Of a stretch of DNA of 64,000 nt, positions 28,899 to 37,136 are shown piece by piece. The notes under the pieces are model-generated. The model searched no databases and was not told where the DNA came from. It was given only the letters and a program-made list of their open reading frames with translations. The position numbers and the translations under genes are program-made. This stretch comes from Pseudomonas synxantha (GTDB taxonomy: Bacteria > Pseudomonadota > Gammaproteobacteria > Pseudomonadales > Pseudomonadaceae), in the NCBI RefSeq assembly GCF_900105675.1, contig NZ_LT629786.1:1674001-1738000 (forward strand), in the 5' to 3' direction. Position 1 is the first letter of the stretch; each line of letters opens with the position of its first letter.

Positions 28899-30140
28899 AT
28901 GGTGATGATTCTACGGCAATCGGTGTTGAGCCTGCTGGTTCTGTTGCTTGTCGGCGTGATGAGCCTGGCCCGGGCTGACACTTCGCCCATCGGGGTGGCC
29001 CTGGACCAACGGGTGATCGACCTCACCAACACTCTCGACTCCACTACCACCCAACGCTTGAAAAACCAACTCGCCGAGCTTGAACAGCGAAAGGGTGCGC
29101 AAGTCGCCGTGTTACTGGTACCGACTACCGGCAGCGACGGCATCGAGGACTATGCCAACCAATTGTTCCGCGCCTGGAAGCTGGGGCGCAAGGACATCAA
29201 CGACGGCATCCTGCTGGTGGTGGCCAAAGACGATCGCAAAGTGCGCATCGAGGTGGGCTACGGCCTGGAAGGTATCGTCACCGACCTGCTGGCCCATCGC
29301 ATTATCGAAGAGCGCATCACCCCGGCGTTTCGCCAGGGGGACTTTGCGGGCGGTATTCAACAGGGCGTAAACGCCTTGACCGTGTTGGTGGATGGCGGCG
29401 ATCTGCCCAAGGTCGCTGAACCGAGGTTGCCACTCGGAGCCACTGCGGTGTTGCTGGCGTTCGTTTTCGGCGCTGTCGGCGGCGTGCTGATAGTGACTCG
29501 CAAGCTGGACTGGCGCCACGCCTTGATTGCCACGGTTGTGCTCACGGTGCTGGTGGTAGTTTTTGTCGGCGGTGCGCAATGGCCGCTGTACCTCTTGGTA
29601 TTCCCGCTGAATATGCTGATCGGCGCTGCCATTTTCGGTGCGCTGTGGAGGGCACGCACGATATTTTACTGCGCACTGCTGTTTTTGATTTACATCGTCG
29701 GGCTGGTGGTGGTGAATCAATACACTGAGGTCAACTTCTTCGATTGGTTGATGTTTCTGGTGGGAGCATGTTTTTTACTGTGGCTGCATCTGCTGTTGCT
29801 GGTGTTCATGAAAGACGCTTGGGGCAAGAGTCGGATGGGTTTTATCGTGCGGCTTTTCCTGGCGATGATGGTGTATCTGACCGCAGTATTGATTGCCGAC
29901 GGTGACGGCTGGCAGGAGACGCTTCCGGGCGCATTCGTTCTATCGTTGTTTATCTTCATCTACAACGGCAGTGGGGCTGGTTCAAGTTCGGGTGGTGGTT
30001 TCCTCCGTTCGAGCTCAAGCAGTCACCCCTCCAGCGGCCGTTCCTCCAGCGCGGGTAATTCCAGCAGCGGTAATTCCAGCAGCGGTGGTTCCGGTAGAGG
30101 GGGCTCCAGTGGCGGCGGTGGGGCTTCTGGCAGTTGGTAA
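28899..30140 (+). CDS. TPM-domain membrane protein (YgcG family)
   Basis: 413 residues. Signal peptide to about residue 27, then a TPM (Psb32/YgcG) domain at about 32-165 with VIDLTNTLD, GAQVAVLLVPTT, RKDINDGILLVVAKDDRKVR and VGYGLEGIVTD. Five or six membrane helices follow (about 185-350), then a low-complexity Ser/Gly tail of about 55 residues. Architecture fits YgcG-like proteins of unknown function, linked in places to envelope or photosystem repair (family knowledge). A separate start 6 bases downstream is possible. The C-terminal tail is typical for the family but long. Confidence 0.88.
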   Translation: MVMILRQSVLSLLVLLLVGVMSLARADTSPIGVALDQRVIDLTNTLDSTTTQRLKNQLAELEQRKGAQVAVLLVPTTGSDGIEDYANQLFRAWKLGRKDINDGILLVVAKDDRKVRIEVGYGLEGIVTDLLAHRIIEERITPAFRQGDFAGGIQQGVNALTVLVDGGDLPKVAEPRLPLGATAVLLAFVFGAVGGVLIVTRKLDWRHALIATVVLTVLVVVFVGGAQWPLYLLVFPLNMLIGAAIFGALWRARTIFYCALLFLIYIVGLVVVNQYTEVNFFDWLMFLVGACFLLWLHLLLLVFMKDAWGKSRMGFIVRLFLAMMVYLTAVLIADGDGWQETLPGAFVLSLFIFIYNGSGAGSSSGGGFLRSSSSSHPSSGRSSSAGNSSSGNSSSGGSGRGGSSGGGGASGSW

Positions 30141-30253
30141 CGATTTGGCTGATGCCTCTAATTCAGAAGTGGGAGCGAGCAAGCCCACACCCACATTCAG
30201 ACTGGGATTCGACCTGGCGTGGTTTGTAGCCCGCCCAACCTTTAAAGCCTGGA

Positions 30254-30592
30254 TTAGGCTTTTACCCAACCGCCGTTGCCGTCGGATTTGATTTCGAAGT
30301 CGATGGGTTCCTGACTGTCATCGGCCTTGACCCAACCGTCGTTGCCGTCGGATTTGATCTCGAAATCAATAGGTTCATGGTTGGCTTCCTGTTCGAGTCG
30401 CTGGCGGTTGGCGTGGGCCCGATATTGGTCGCTGGCGCTTATCCAGCCGCCCTTGCCGTCGGATACTTCTGCATCCTCACCAAACTCGTTTTGTTCCAAG
30501 GCGTTTGACTTGGGTGTGTCGTTACCGATCCTGGTTGTGTCAACCGGCTGGTACGCAGGGATGGAGGGGGTGGGAGTATTGATTGAAGACAT
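30254..30592 (-). CDS. Small repeat protein of unknown function
   Basis: 112 residues, no signal peptide or membrane helix. The C-terminal half has two near-identical 21-residue repeats (EPIDFEIKSDGNDGWVKADD and EPIDFEIKSDGNGGWVKA), and a third, weaker copy (AEVSDGKGGWISASD) lies at about 40-55. The N-terminal 30 residues are Pro/Ser/Thr rich (STPTPS-like) and probably disordered. Start ATG 30592 has AGAGGTGC upstream. The frame ends exactly at the second repeat. I recognise no family. The codon use matches the surroundings. The DNA repeats are also near-identical (42-63 bp scale), so the repeat arose recently or is kept identical by conversion. Confidence 0.7.
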   Translation of the reverse strand: MSSINTPTPSIPAYQPVDTTRIGNDTPKSNALEQNEFGEDAEVSDGKGGWISASDQYRAHANRQRLEQEANHEPIDFEIKSDGNDGWVKADDSQEPIDFEIKSDGNGGWVKA

Positions 30593-30918
30593 AATTGCAC
30601 CTCTGTGATAGCTAGGAAATGGACCTGCCAGGATCAGTTCACGGCTAGGCGTTTCGCAGGCTACAGCGCCATGAAGGGGTGCTCAATCAGACCTGTTCGG
30701 GGTGATTGTAACGACGTAAAACCACTGAGCGTTCAGGTTGCTGAGGTGCAGGAGTGGCTGTAGGCACAGTCTGGAAGATCATTTGCAATGCCCGGCTTGA
30801 CGTCAGGGAGTGCAGATGAACTCAGGGGTTTTGCTCGTTGAAATGCATTTTTTCGCCGCGCGGTTGTTGGCGGTTTTACGTTTTGCAACATAGATGCGAT
30901 CGCTGTGTAAGGGGGCTC
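30593..30918. other. Intergenic region, no gene seen
   Basis: About 325 bp between two leftward genes. It has only short non-coding frames, no REP core and no strong terminator. It must contain the promoter of the repeat protein. The stretch TTTCGCCGCGCGGTTGTTGGCGGTTTTACG is an imperfect inverted segment of no clear role. Confidence 0.5.
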
Positions 30919-31410
30919 TTAAAACACCATCACCATCTCATGCCACGCCATCCCACCGTGATCCGAAGGCGAAGGGCGCACATAGGTGTAGCCCATGCGG
31001 GTGTACAACGGCACATGCTGCTCCTTGCACATCAGGTGAATGGTCTGCTTGCCCAGCGTACGCATGTGTTGCACGAACTCAGTCATCAGGGTTGTTGCAT
31101 AGCCTTTGCCCTGATGCGCCGGGTCGACCACCACCGACATGATCACCACGTTCGGCGCCTCGGGTGAATGACCGACCAACTCCTTGAAGGCTTCGTCTGA
31201 CATCACCACCTCATGGGCGCAGCCTGAGTTGATAAACCCGACCACATCGCCGTCTGCTTCCAGGATCAGAAAGCCCTGGGGATACTGCGCGATGCGCGTG
31301 GCGATCTTTTCCAGGGTCGCGGCTTCGTCGCCTTCGTAGGCGCTGGTTTCGATTTCAAAGCAGCGGTGGGCGTCGGCGGGGAGGGCGTTGCGCAAGGTGA
31401 GGGTGGGCAT
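30919..31410 (-). CDS. GNAT-family N-acetyltransferase
   Basis: 163 residues. The acetyl-CoA site reads VVDPAHQGKGYATTLM, with the Q/R-x-x-G-x-G/A loop. Flanks are VIMSVV before and PLYTRMGYTYV after, as in arylalkylamine-type GNATs. Start at 31410 (MPTLTLRNA) has AGGAAACACCC upstream; an in-frame extension to 31458 lacks a ribosome site. The C-terminal HGGMAWHEMVMVF closes the fold. Substrate not known; the fold resembles serotonin-N-acetyltransferase-like proteins. Single gene. Confidence 0.87.
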   Translation of the reverse strand: MPTLTLRNALPADAHRCFEIETSAYEGDEAATLEKIATRIAQYPQGFLILEADGDVVGFINSGCAHEVVMSDEAFKELVGHSPEAPNVVIMSVVVDPAHQGKGYATTLMTEFVQHMRTLGKQTIHLMCKEQHVPLYTRMGYTYVRPSPSDHGGMAWHEMVMVF

Positions 31411-31532
31411 GGGTGTTTCCTGGGGCGTTGAGCGAAAGGCCATATCATAGAGAAACATTGGGTGTATGGCACCGGAAGGCTATTTGCTTCGAGGGGAAGA
31501 AGTGAGGTTCAACTGACCCATGCAGATCCAAA

Positions 31533-31932
31533 TGTGGGAGGGGGCTTGCCCCCGATGGCGGCCTGACAGCCGACCAGGATGTTGGATCATACCGAGTACA
31601 TATCCATTGCTGCGGTAACGGCTACTTAGGGTTCCGCTCTTACAGCGGCTCACTTTTGGAAGGACCCAAAAGTAAGCAAAAGGTCCTCGCCCCACCACTC
31701 GGCACCTCGCTTAGGCTCGGTGTGCCCGTAATCCGACAGCGATTTGGGGGGCCGCCGCCACGCGCCATCCATGGCGCGGGGCGGCTAAACCGGCATCCCT
31801 GCCGGTTTATCCCCCAAATCGCTGTCGAATTCCGGCCAGCGTGGTTTAACGGGGCGCCTCAGATCAAAAGCAAGATCAAGAGCGGCTCGCTTCGCATCGT
31901 GGTTACGTATCGGGGGCAAGCCCCCTCCCACA
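31533..31932. repeat. 400-bp REP-bounded repeat element, copy 1
   Basis: Starts with the REP arm TGTGGGAGGGGGCTTGCC and ends with its complement. Between them is a core with GGATCATACCGAGTACATAT, a hairpin-rich stretch (AACCGGCATCCCTGCCGGTT), and GGCTCGCTTCGCATCGTGGT. The same core recurs in reverse orientation at 42440-42883. I see no transposase or credible gene; a 93-codon open frame inside is judged non-coding. Probably a non-autonomous element of the kind widespread in P. fluorescens genomes. Confidence 0.85.
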
Positions 31933-31986
31933 GTTGACCGAGTTCGACATATCCTGGCGGTAGGTTTGAGTTCTGCAAAAACCAGA

Positions 31987-32006
31987 AAACCCGCCAAGGC
32001 GGGTTT
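31987..32006 (-). terminator. Rho-independent terminator for the DUF3077 gene
   Basis: On the minus strand AAACCCGCC, AA-type tight loop, GGCGGGTTT, followed by TCTGGTTTTT. It lies 20 bp past the stop of the DUF3077 gene and points the right way. Confidence 0.75.
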
Positions 32007-32025
32007 CCTCACAGCTCACATCACA

Positions 32026-32319
32026 TCAGGCAATAGCAGGCGAATCAAAGCCGCGCTTTTCAATCACTGTAAACACATCCGCCACATCCTGGACCATGAT
32101 CCGGGCGGTATTGGCGACGGTGTTGATATCGTGCTCGGCATAGTCCGACACGTTGGAGCAGGCCATCAGGTGCAGGTAGGCGAGTGCGGCATTGAGCCGT
32201 TCGCTGGCACAGGCGTGCAACTCGCTCAGCGGCGCGTCGCTGTCGATCAGCAGCACGGGGTAGTCGGTTGCGGTTTGGGACATGGGGGTGAAGCGGCGTG
32301 GCGGGTGTTGAGTAGTCAT
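32026..32319 (-). CDS. DUF3077-family (DUF6124-like) protein
   Basis: 97 residues. The sequence PLSELHACASERLNAALAYL and ARIMVQDVADVF matches the small helical DUF3077/DUF6124 family found in many copies in Pseudomonas; function unknown. Start at 32319 (MTTQHPPRRF) directly after AAGGTTCGAT-type leader sequence. The open frame continues 48 codons upstream, but that portion coincides with a structured RNA-like leader and shows no protein character. Own promoter at 32566-32594 and own terminator at 31987-32006 make it a stand-alone unit with a long leader. Confidence 0.82.
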   Translation of the reverse strand: MTTQHPPRRFTPMSQTATDYPVLLIDSDAPLSELHACASERLNAALAYLHLMACSNVSDYAEHDINTVANTARIMVQDVADVFTVIEKRGFDSPAIA

Positions 32320-32380
32320 AAGGTTCGATTCTATTTGGGTAAAAAGAACTGCCACCTTGCTGCTGCGAAACAGACTGGGT

Positions 32381-32455
32381 GGCAACTGTGCGCGGGTTCG
32401 CAGACCAGGAAGAATCACCCCCGGCAGACCCGAAGGTCTCCCACGCACAGCCGCC
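32381..32455 (-). ncRNA. Candidate structured leader of the DUF3077 transcript
   Basis: On the minus strand a 12-bp outer stem (GGCGGCTGTGCG with CGCACAGTTGCC, two G-U pairs) encloses a hairpin AGACC-TTCG-GGTCT with a stable UUCG loop (32426-32439) and a second hairpin CCGGG...CCTGG. This three-way arrangement lies 62 nt before the start codon. A sigma-70-like promoter at 32566-32594 would transcribe it. It may be a cis-regulatory RNA; no ligand is known to me. Confidence 0.5.
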
Positions 32456-32565
32456 ATAAACAAGACGCAAGCGGACTCCGCCTGAGGGTCTGATGACTGT
32501 GCAGGTTGATTCTATTTTGTAGGGCTGCGAAACCCTGTCGCCAGCCAACGCCAGCGACGGAGCGA

Positions 32566-32594
32566 ACTATAAAGTGCCCTCGACCTGGGCGCAA
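32566..32594 (-). promoter_or_regulatory. Sigma-70-like promoter for the DUF3077 leader
   Basis: Minus strand: -35 TTGCGC, 17-bp spacer, -10 TATAGT (5 of 6 to consensus). Predicted start near 32559, giving a leader of about 240 nt before the DUF3077 ATG. Confidence 0.5.
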
Positions 32595-32607
32595 CCGAGA
32601 GTCTGTA

Positions 32608-34023
32608 TCAGACCCCCCCCACCAACTTGCCCCCATCCATGCGGCGCTTATACGCACTGTCGCGACTCGCCAACCAGAAGTACAACGGCGACGTCACCAC
32701 CAACCCCACCACCCAGGACAGGTCCGCACCGTTGATGTGCTCGGAAATCGGCCCCACGTACAGCGGCGTGTTCATAAACGGAATCTGCACCGCAATCCCC
32801 ACCGCATACGCCAGCAGCGCCTGTGGGTTGTACTTGCCGTAGATGCCGCCATCCACGCGAAAGATCGAGGCGATGTCGTACTTGCCTTTGTGGATCGCAT
32901 AGAAGTCGATCAGGTTGATCGCCGTCCACGGCACCAACACCACCAGCAGCACCAGCACCATGTCGACGAAGTGGCCGATGAAGTCCTTGGAGGCGAACAC
33001 CGCCGCAATCGAACAGGCGGCCAGCACGATGATGGAGATCACGGCGCGGCTTTTGGCCGTGGGGATCCAGCGGTAGGCGAAGGTCTGCACCAGGGTGATG
33101 ATCGACAGTACCGCGCCGTACAGGTTGAGGGCGTTGTGGCTGATCACGCTGAGCAAAAACAGCACCAGCATCAACGGGCCGATGGCGCCTGTGGCGAGTT
33201 TGACCGCGTCCATGGTGTCCATGCCTACCGGGGTGGCGAGCACGGCGACGGCGCCGAAGATGAAGGCCAGGCTCGAACCCAGGGCCGAGCCCAGGTAGGT
33301 GGTCCAGAAGGTGGCGGCGACGGGGACGTCGGCCGGCAGGTAGCGGGAATAGTCCGATACGTACGGCGCAAAGGCGATCTGCCACAGCGCAGCCAGGGAA
33401 ACCGTCGCCAGCCAACCGGAGATGTTGAAGCTGCCGCGGGTCAGGAAGTCGGTGGTCTGCACGTGGGTGAAGATGTAGCCGAAGCCCAGTACGATGCCGG
33501 CGCCCAGCACCCAGGTGCCGATACGGTTGAGCACGTGGATAAAGCGATAGCCGATGATGCCGATGATGCCGGAGCCGATGGCGCCGATCACAATGCCCAC
33601 CGGCACGGGCACCGCGTCGACCACGCCGTGCAGGGATTTACCGGCGAGCACGATGTTGGACGCGAAGAAACCGATGTACATCACCCCGGCAATCACCACC
33701 ACCAGCAGCGCACCGAGCGAGCCGAACTGAGCGCGGCTCTGGATCATCTGCGGGATGCCCATCTGCGGGCCCTGGGCCGAGTGCAACGCCATCAACACAC
33801 CGCCGACCAGGTGGCCGACGAGGATGGCGACAATGCCCCACATCAGGTTGAGGTGGAACAGTTGCACACCCAGTGCGCCGGTGACGATCGGCAACGGCGC
33901 GATGTTGCCGCCGAACCACAGGGTGAACAGGTCTCTTACCTTTCCATGGCGATCTTCCGGGGGCACGTATCCAATCGTGTGTTTTTCGATAAGCGGGGCG
34001 CTGGATGTTGCAGTGGTAACCAT
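32608..34023 (-). CDS. NCS1-family nucleobase permease (cytosine/purine type)
   Basis: 471-residue inner-membrane transporter with about 12 helices. Family features include RDLFTLWFGGNIAPLP near residue 29, a helix-1 GG break, SRAQFGSLGALLVVV, FAPYVSDYSRYLPADV, and VPWTAINLIDFYAIHKGKYD. Best fit is the CodB/purine-cytosine permease branch, though NCS1 members also carry hydantoins and allantoin. Start at 34023 with TTGGAGCTCGTC upstream; a longer reading adds 4 residues. A palindrome lies 22 bp upstream. Divergent from a LysR gene that may control it. No deaminase or hydantoinase gene is adjacent. Confidence 0.9.
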   Translation of the reverse strand: MVTTATSSAPLIEKHTIGYVPPEDRHGKVRDLFTLWFGGNIAPLPIVTGALGVQLFHLNLMWGIVAILVGHLVGGVLMALHSAQGPQMGIPQMIQSRAQFGSLGALLVVVIAGVMYIGFFASNIVLAGKSLHGVVDAVPVPVGIVIGAIGSGIIGIIGYRFIHVLNRIGTWVLGAGIVLGFGYIFTHVQTTDFLTRGSFNISGWLATVSLAALWQIAFAPYVSDYSRYLPADVPVAATFWTTYLGSALGSSLAFIFGAVAVLATPVGMDTMDAVKLATGAIGPLMLVLFLLSVISHNALNLYGAVLSIITLVQTFAYRWIPTAKSRAVISIIVLAACSIAAVFASKDFIGHFVDMVLVLLVVLVPWTAINLIDFYAIHKGKYDIASIFRVDGGIYGKYNPQALLAYAVGIAVQIPFMNTPLYVGPISEHINGADLSWVVGLVVTSPLYFWLASRDSAYKRRMDGGKLVGGV

Positions 34024-34044
34024 GACGAGCTCCAAGGCAAGGTG

Positions 34045-34060
34045 AGTACGTTGACGTACT
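34045..34060. promoter_or_regulatory. Palindrome AGTACGT-TG-ACGTACT upstream of the permease
   Basis: Perfect 7-bp arms 22 bp before the permease ATG. The position would let a bound protein block transcription or translation of the permease. Not of the T-N11-A LysR form, so the binding protein may not be the divergent LysR. Confidence 0.5.
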
Positions 34061-34274
34061 TCGCTGTGCGCTGCACGGGGCGGCGCTTTGTTGTTGGAGT
34101 GATCATCTGCAATGGGCGCGGGGAGGTAAATTAGTAAGTTTGTTGCTATAGACCTTAAAAAAAGTATCTCGCGCAGATTTTTGCTCCGGTATGTTGCATG
34201 GGCTCGAATCGATGAAAAAAGCGCGATTTTTTCGCACTTGTTTGGGGCGAAATCCCACGTTTATGGAGGTGCCG

Positions 34275-35186
34275 ATGGCTGCCTATAACCTGCGCCAGCT
34301 CAGATATTTTGTGACCACGGCCGAATGCGGCAGCGTCGCCGAGGCGTCGCGCAAGCTGTATATCGCCCAACCGTCGGTGTCCACGGCGATCAAGCACCTG
34401 GAGGAGAGTTTTGGCGTGCAGCTGTTTATCCGCCATCACGCCCAGGGCGTTTCGCTCACCCCCAGTGGCGCGCGTTTTTATCGCAAGGCCCTGGAGCTGT
34501 TGCGGGTGGCCCATGAGTTCGAGCAGAACGCCCTGGCGGACAATGATGTAGTGGCGGGGCAGATCGATATTGGCTGCTTTGAAACCGTGGCGCCGCTGTA
34601 CCTGCCGCGTTTGATCGCCGGTTTCAAGGCGCGCTGGCCGGGGGTTGAGATCCGTATTCGCGACGGCGAGCAGCAGGAGCTGGTGCAGGCGCTGACGGCA
34701 GGCAGTATCGATGTGGCGATGCTGTTCGAACACGACCTGGGCGGCACCATCGAGACCACGCCACTGATGCCGCCGCAACAGCCTTATGCGTTGCTGCCGG
34801 CCGATCACCGTTTTGCACAACAGGCCAAGGTGTCCCTGGCCGACCTGGTGCTGGAGCCGATGATCTTGCTCGATGTGCTGCCCAGCCGGACCTATTTCGT
34901 GAGCATCTTTGAAGAGCGCGGGCTGACGCCGAATATCGTGTTCAGTTCGCCGTCCATCGAGATGGTGCGCGGCATGGTGGGGCGCGGGTTCGGGTTCTCG
35001 ATCCTGGTGACCAAGCCGTTCAGTGAGTACACCTATGATGGGCAGAAGGTGGTGTGTATTCCGTTGGCGGAAACGGTGACGGGGTCGGGGTTGTCGGCGG
35101 TGTGGCTGAGGCGGGCCCCGCTGACCAAGCCGGTGCAGTTGTTTGTGGATTACTGCCGTGAAGAGCTCGCACGGTTACTCGGCTGA
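34275..35186 (+). CDS. LysR-family transcriptional regulator
   Basis: 303 residues. The N-terminal HTH (LRQLRYFVTTAECGSVAEAS, YIAQPSVSTAIKHLEE) is followed by a co-inducer domain with IDIGCFETVAPLYLPRLI and GMVGRGFGFSILVTKP. This C-terminal type is common among regulators near nucleobase or amidase genes. GGAGGTGCCG directly precedes the ATG at 34275; an extra 28 in-frame codons lack a ribosome site. Divergent from the NCS1 permease, with 251 bp between starts, and the likely regulator of that gene. Confidence 0.92.
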   Translation: MAAYNLRQLRYFVTTAECGSVAEASRKLYIAQPSVSTAIKHLEESFGVQLFIRHHAQGVSLTPSGARFYRKALELLRVAHEFEQNALADNDVVAGQIDIGCFETVAPLYLPRLIAGFKARWPGVEIRIRDGEQQELVQALTAGSIDVAMLFEHDLGGTIETTPLMPPQQPYALLPADHRFAQQAKVSLADLVLEPMILLDVLPSRTYFVSIFEERGLTPNIVFSSPSIEMVRGMVGRGFGFSILVTKPFSEYTYDGQKVVCIPLAETVTGSGLSAVWLRRAPLTKPVQLFVDYCREELARLLG

Positions 35187-35200
35187 ACGCAGGACCCCGT

Positions 35201-35288
35201 GTGGGAGGGGGCTTGCTCCCGATGGCGGTGTGTCAGTCACAGCTGCTTTCACTGCCACTCCCTCATCGGGAGCAAGCCCCCTCCCACA
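35201..35288. repeat. REP pair (inverted)
   Basis: Intact doublet of the main family between convergent LysR and argE-like genes, 15 bp after the LysR stop. Confidence 0.87.
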
Positions 35289-35305
35289 TTGGATCTGTAT
35301 TTTCT

Positions 35306-36451
35306 TCAAATCTGAATCGAGTCCAGCATCCTTCGCAGCATGGCATCGCAGCCGTCGAGCTGTTCCACATTCACAAACTCATCCGGCTTATGCCCCTGGT
35401 CCATGCTTCCCGGCCCGCACACCACGGTGGGTATGCCCACGGCATCGAACAGCCCGCCTTCGGTACCAAACGCAACGGTGCCAAAGTCCCGCGAGCCCGA
35501 AAACGCCGCGATCAACTCCGCCGCCTGGCTACGCTCGTCGGTAACTAAGCCGGGGTAGGCCGACAACTCGGTAAACCTGATCGAACTCTGCTTGCTCACC
35601 GCCTGCATGCGCGGCAACACCTGCTGCATCGCATACGCCTGCAACTCCTCGGCCACTTCGCCCGGGTCCATGGCGGGTAGGGCGCGTACTTCGAAATCGA
35701 AGCGGCAATCGGCGGGCACGATGTTCAACGCCTTGCCACCGCTGATCATGCCGGTCTGTACCGTGCTGAACGGCGGATCGAACCTTGGGTCCTGGCGCGA
35801 ACGCAAGCGCTGGCCAATGCGCCCCAGCTCGCCGATCAACTCGGCAGCGTGTTCAATCGCATTCACTCCCGAGGGCGCATACGCCGAGTGGCATGCCTCG
35901 CCATGCACGTCGCAACGCATCGCCAACTTGCCCTTGTGGCCGAGCACGGGTTTGAGCTCAGTCGGTTCACCGATGATGCACAGCATCGGTTTTACCGGGC
36001 GCTGCTCCAATACCGCAAGCAGCGAGCGCACACCGAGGCAGCCGACTTCCTCGTCATAGGACAGGGCGATATGCACCGGCAGGCGCAAAGGCGTCTTGAC
36101 CAGCTCCGGCACCAACGCCAGCACACAGGCGATATACCCCTTCATGTCGGCAGTGCCGCGCCCGAACAGTTTGCCGTCGCGTTCGGTCAACTCGAACGGC
36201 GGCAGCGTCCAGGGTTGCCCGTCCACCGGCACCACGTCGGTATGCCCCGACAGCACGATACCCGGCAACTCCACCGGGCCGACGCTGGCAAACAGGTTGG
36301 CCTTGCTGCGCTGCGCGTTGTAGACGAGTTCACTGGCTACACCAAACCCGGCGAGGTAATCGCGCACAAACTCGATCAACTGCAGGTTGGATTCGCGGCT
36401 GGTGGTGTCGAACCCCACCAGCATGCGCAGCAATTCGCGGCTGCGGCTCAT
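35306..36451 (-). CDS. M20 metallo-deacylase, acetylornithine deacetylase (ArgE) type
   Basis: 381 residues. It has the M20 zinc motifs LSGHTDVVPVD, GRGTADMKG and SYDEEVGCLG (with the general-base Glu), a lid domain and the C-terminal GHKPDEF. The closest family pattern is ArgE (N-acetylornithine deacetylase), but its place as the last gene of an operon with a flavin monooxygenase, a Rid protein and a DUF1028 protein argues for a role on another N-acyl amino compound. The start overlaps the DUF1028 stop (36448-36451), so it is translationally coupled. Confidence 0.88.
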   Translation of the reverse strand: MSRSRELLRMLVGFDTTSRESNLQLIEFVRDYLAGFGVASELVYNAQRSKANLFASVGPVELPGIVLSGHTDVVPVDGQPWTLPPFELTERDGKLFGRGTADMKGYIACVLALVPELVKTPLRLPVHIALSYDEEVGCLGVRSLLAVLEQRPVKPMLCIIGEPTELKPVLGHKGKLAMRCDVHGEACHSAYAPSGVNAIEHAAELIGELGRIGQRLRSRQDPRFDPPFSTVQTGMISGGKALNIVPADCRFDFEVRALPAMDPGEVAEELQAYAMQQVLPRMQAVSKQSSIRFTELSAYPGLVTDERSQAAELIAAFSGSRDFGTVAFGTEGGLFDAVGIPTVVCGPGSMDQGHKPDEFVNVEQLDGCDAMLRRMLDSIQI

Positions 36452-37125
36452 CGGTCGTCTCCGGCCACGCCGTAGCCGGGGGAGCGGTCGGGGGCGAGGG
36501 CGCGGTCGATATAGTCCTGCACTTGCGGGCGGTAGGCGTCCCAGAGTGATTGAAGTTCGCCAATGGGGTTTTCATCGGCCCAGTCCACACGCAGATTGAT
36601 GATCGGCCAGGTCAGCTCGCCCACCACCACCAGCGCGGCAGAGTGCACCGGACCGGCTTCGCCACCGGCGGCGATGGCGGCATGCATGGCCGCCAGCAGC
36701 CGGTCTGCCAGTTGCCCTTCACCCTGTTCGAAGGCTGTGACCATCGCCGTGATGACTTCGCGGTCGGCAAGCATATTGCCCGCCGCCACGCATTGCTCGC
36801 CCGATACCGCATGATGGGTGCCCAGGGTCTGGCTGCCGCTGAAATGCACGCTGCGGCCCAGGTGGTCAATCGCCGTCACTTGCCGGTATTGGCTGTAGCC
36901 GTTGCGCGTGAGGGCTTGGTCGAGGGCCTCGGCCGGGGCCAGGCCCTGTTCCAGCAGGTCGAGCACGTCCGGGCCGAGGGCAGGCAGGGTGATGTTCTGG
37001 GTCGACACTGCGCCCACACCGGGCCGCAGCCACGGGCAGCGGGCGCCCACGGCGATGCTCGATGAGCTGATGGCGATGCCCAGCTGGCCGGTTTCCGCGC
37101 AACGGCCGACGATGGAAAAGGTCAT
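36448..37125 (-). CDS. DUF1028-family protein (Ntn-hydrolase-like)
   Basis: 225 residues. The N-terminal MTFSIVGRCAETGQLGIAIS and ARCPWLRPGVGAVSTQN are characteristic of DUF1028, thought to have an Ntn-hydrolase fold; the function is not established. The remaining domain has SGEQCVAAGNML and VVVGELTWPIINLRVDW. It is often found beside Rid proteins and M20 peptidases, as here. Start at 37125 has GGAGGCTAGCC upstream. It lies 11 bp after the Rid stop and overlaps the ArgE-like start. Confidence 0.86.
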   Translation of the reverse strand: MTFSIVGRCAETGQLGIAISSSSIAVGARCPWLRPGVGAVSTQNITLPALGPDVLDLLEQGLAPAEALDQALTRNGYSQYRQVTAIDHLGRSVHFSGSQTLGTHHAVSGEQCVAAGNMLADREVITAMVTAFEQGEGQLADRLLAAMHAAIAAGGEAGPVHSAALVVVGELTWPIINLRVDWADENPIGELQSLWDAYRPQVQDYIDRALAPDRSPGYGVAGDDR

Positions 37126-37136
37126 GGCTAGCCTCC

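Noticed and set aside
31656..31937. 93-codon frame inside the 400-bp repeat (PPPRAIHGAGRLNRHPCRF-type product)
   Set aside because: Recurs in each repeat copy with changes that do not respect the frame, runs into a REP arm and has no ribosome site; a by-product of the element.
32320..32463. 48-codon N-terminal extension of the DUF3077 protein
   Set aside because: The segment coincides with the structured leader, has no protein-like pattern, and the ATG at 32319 gives the family's normal length.
32506..34134. 542-codon plus-strand frame across the NCS1 permease
   Set aside because: Antisense to a clear 12-helix permease; His/Asp/Gln-rich translation without domains.
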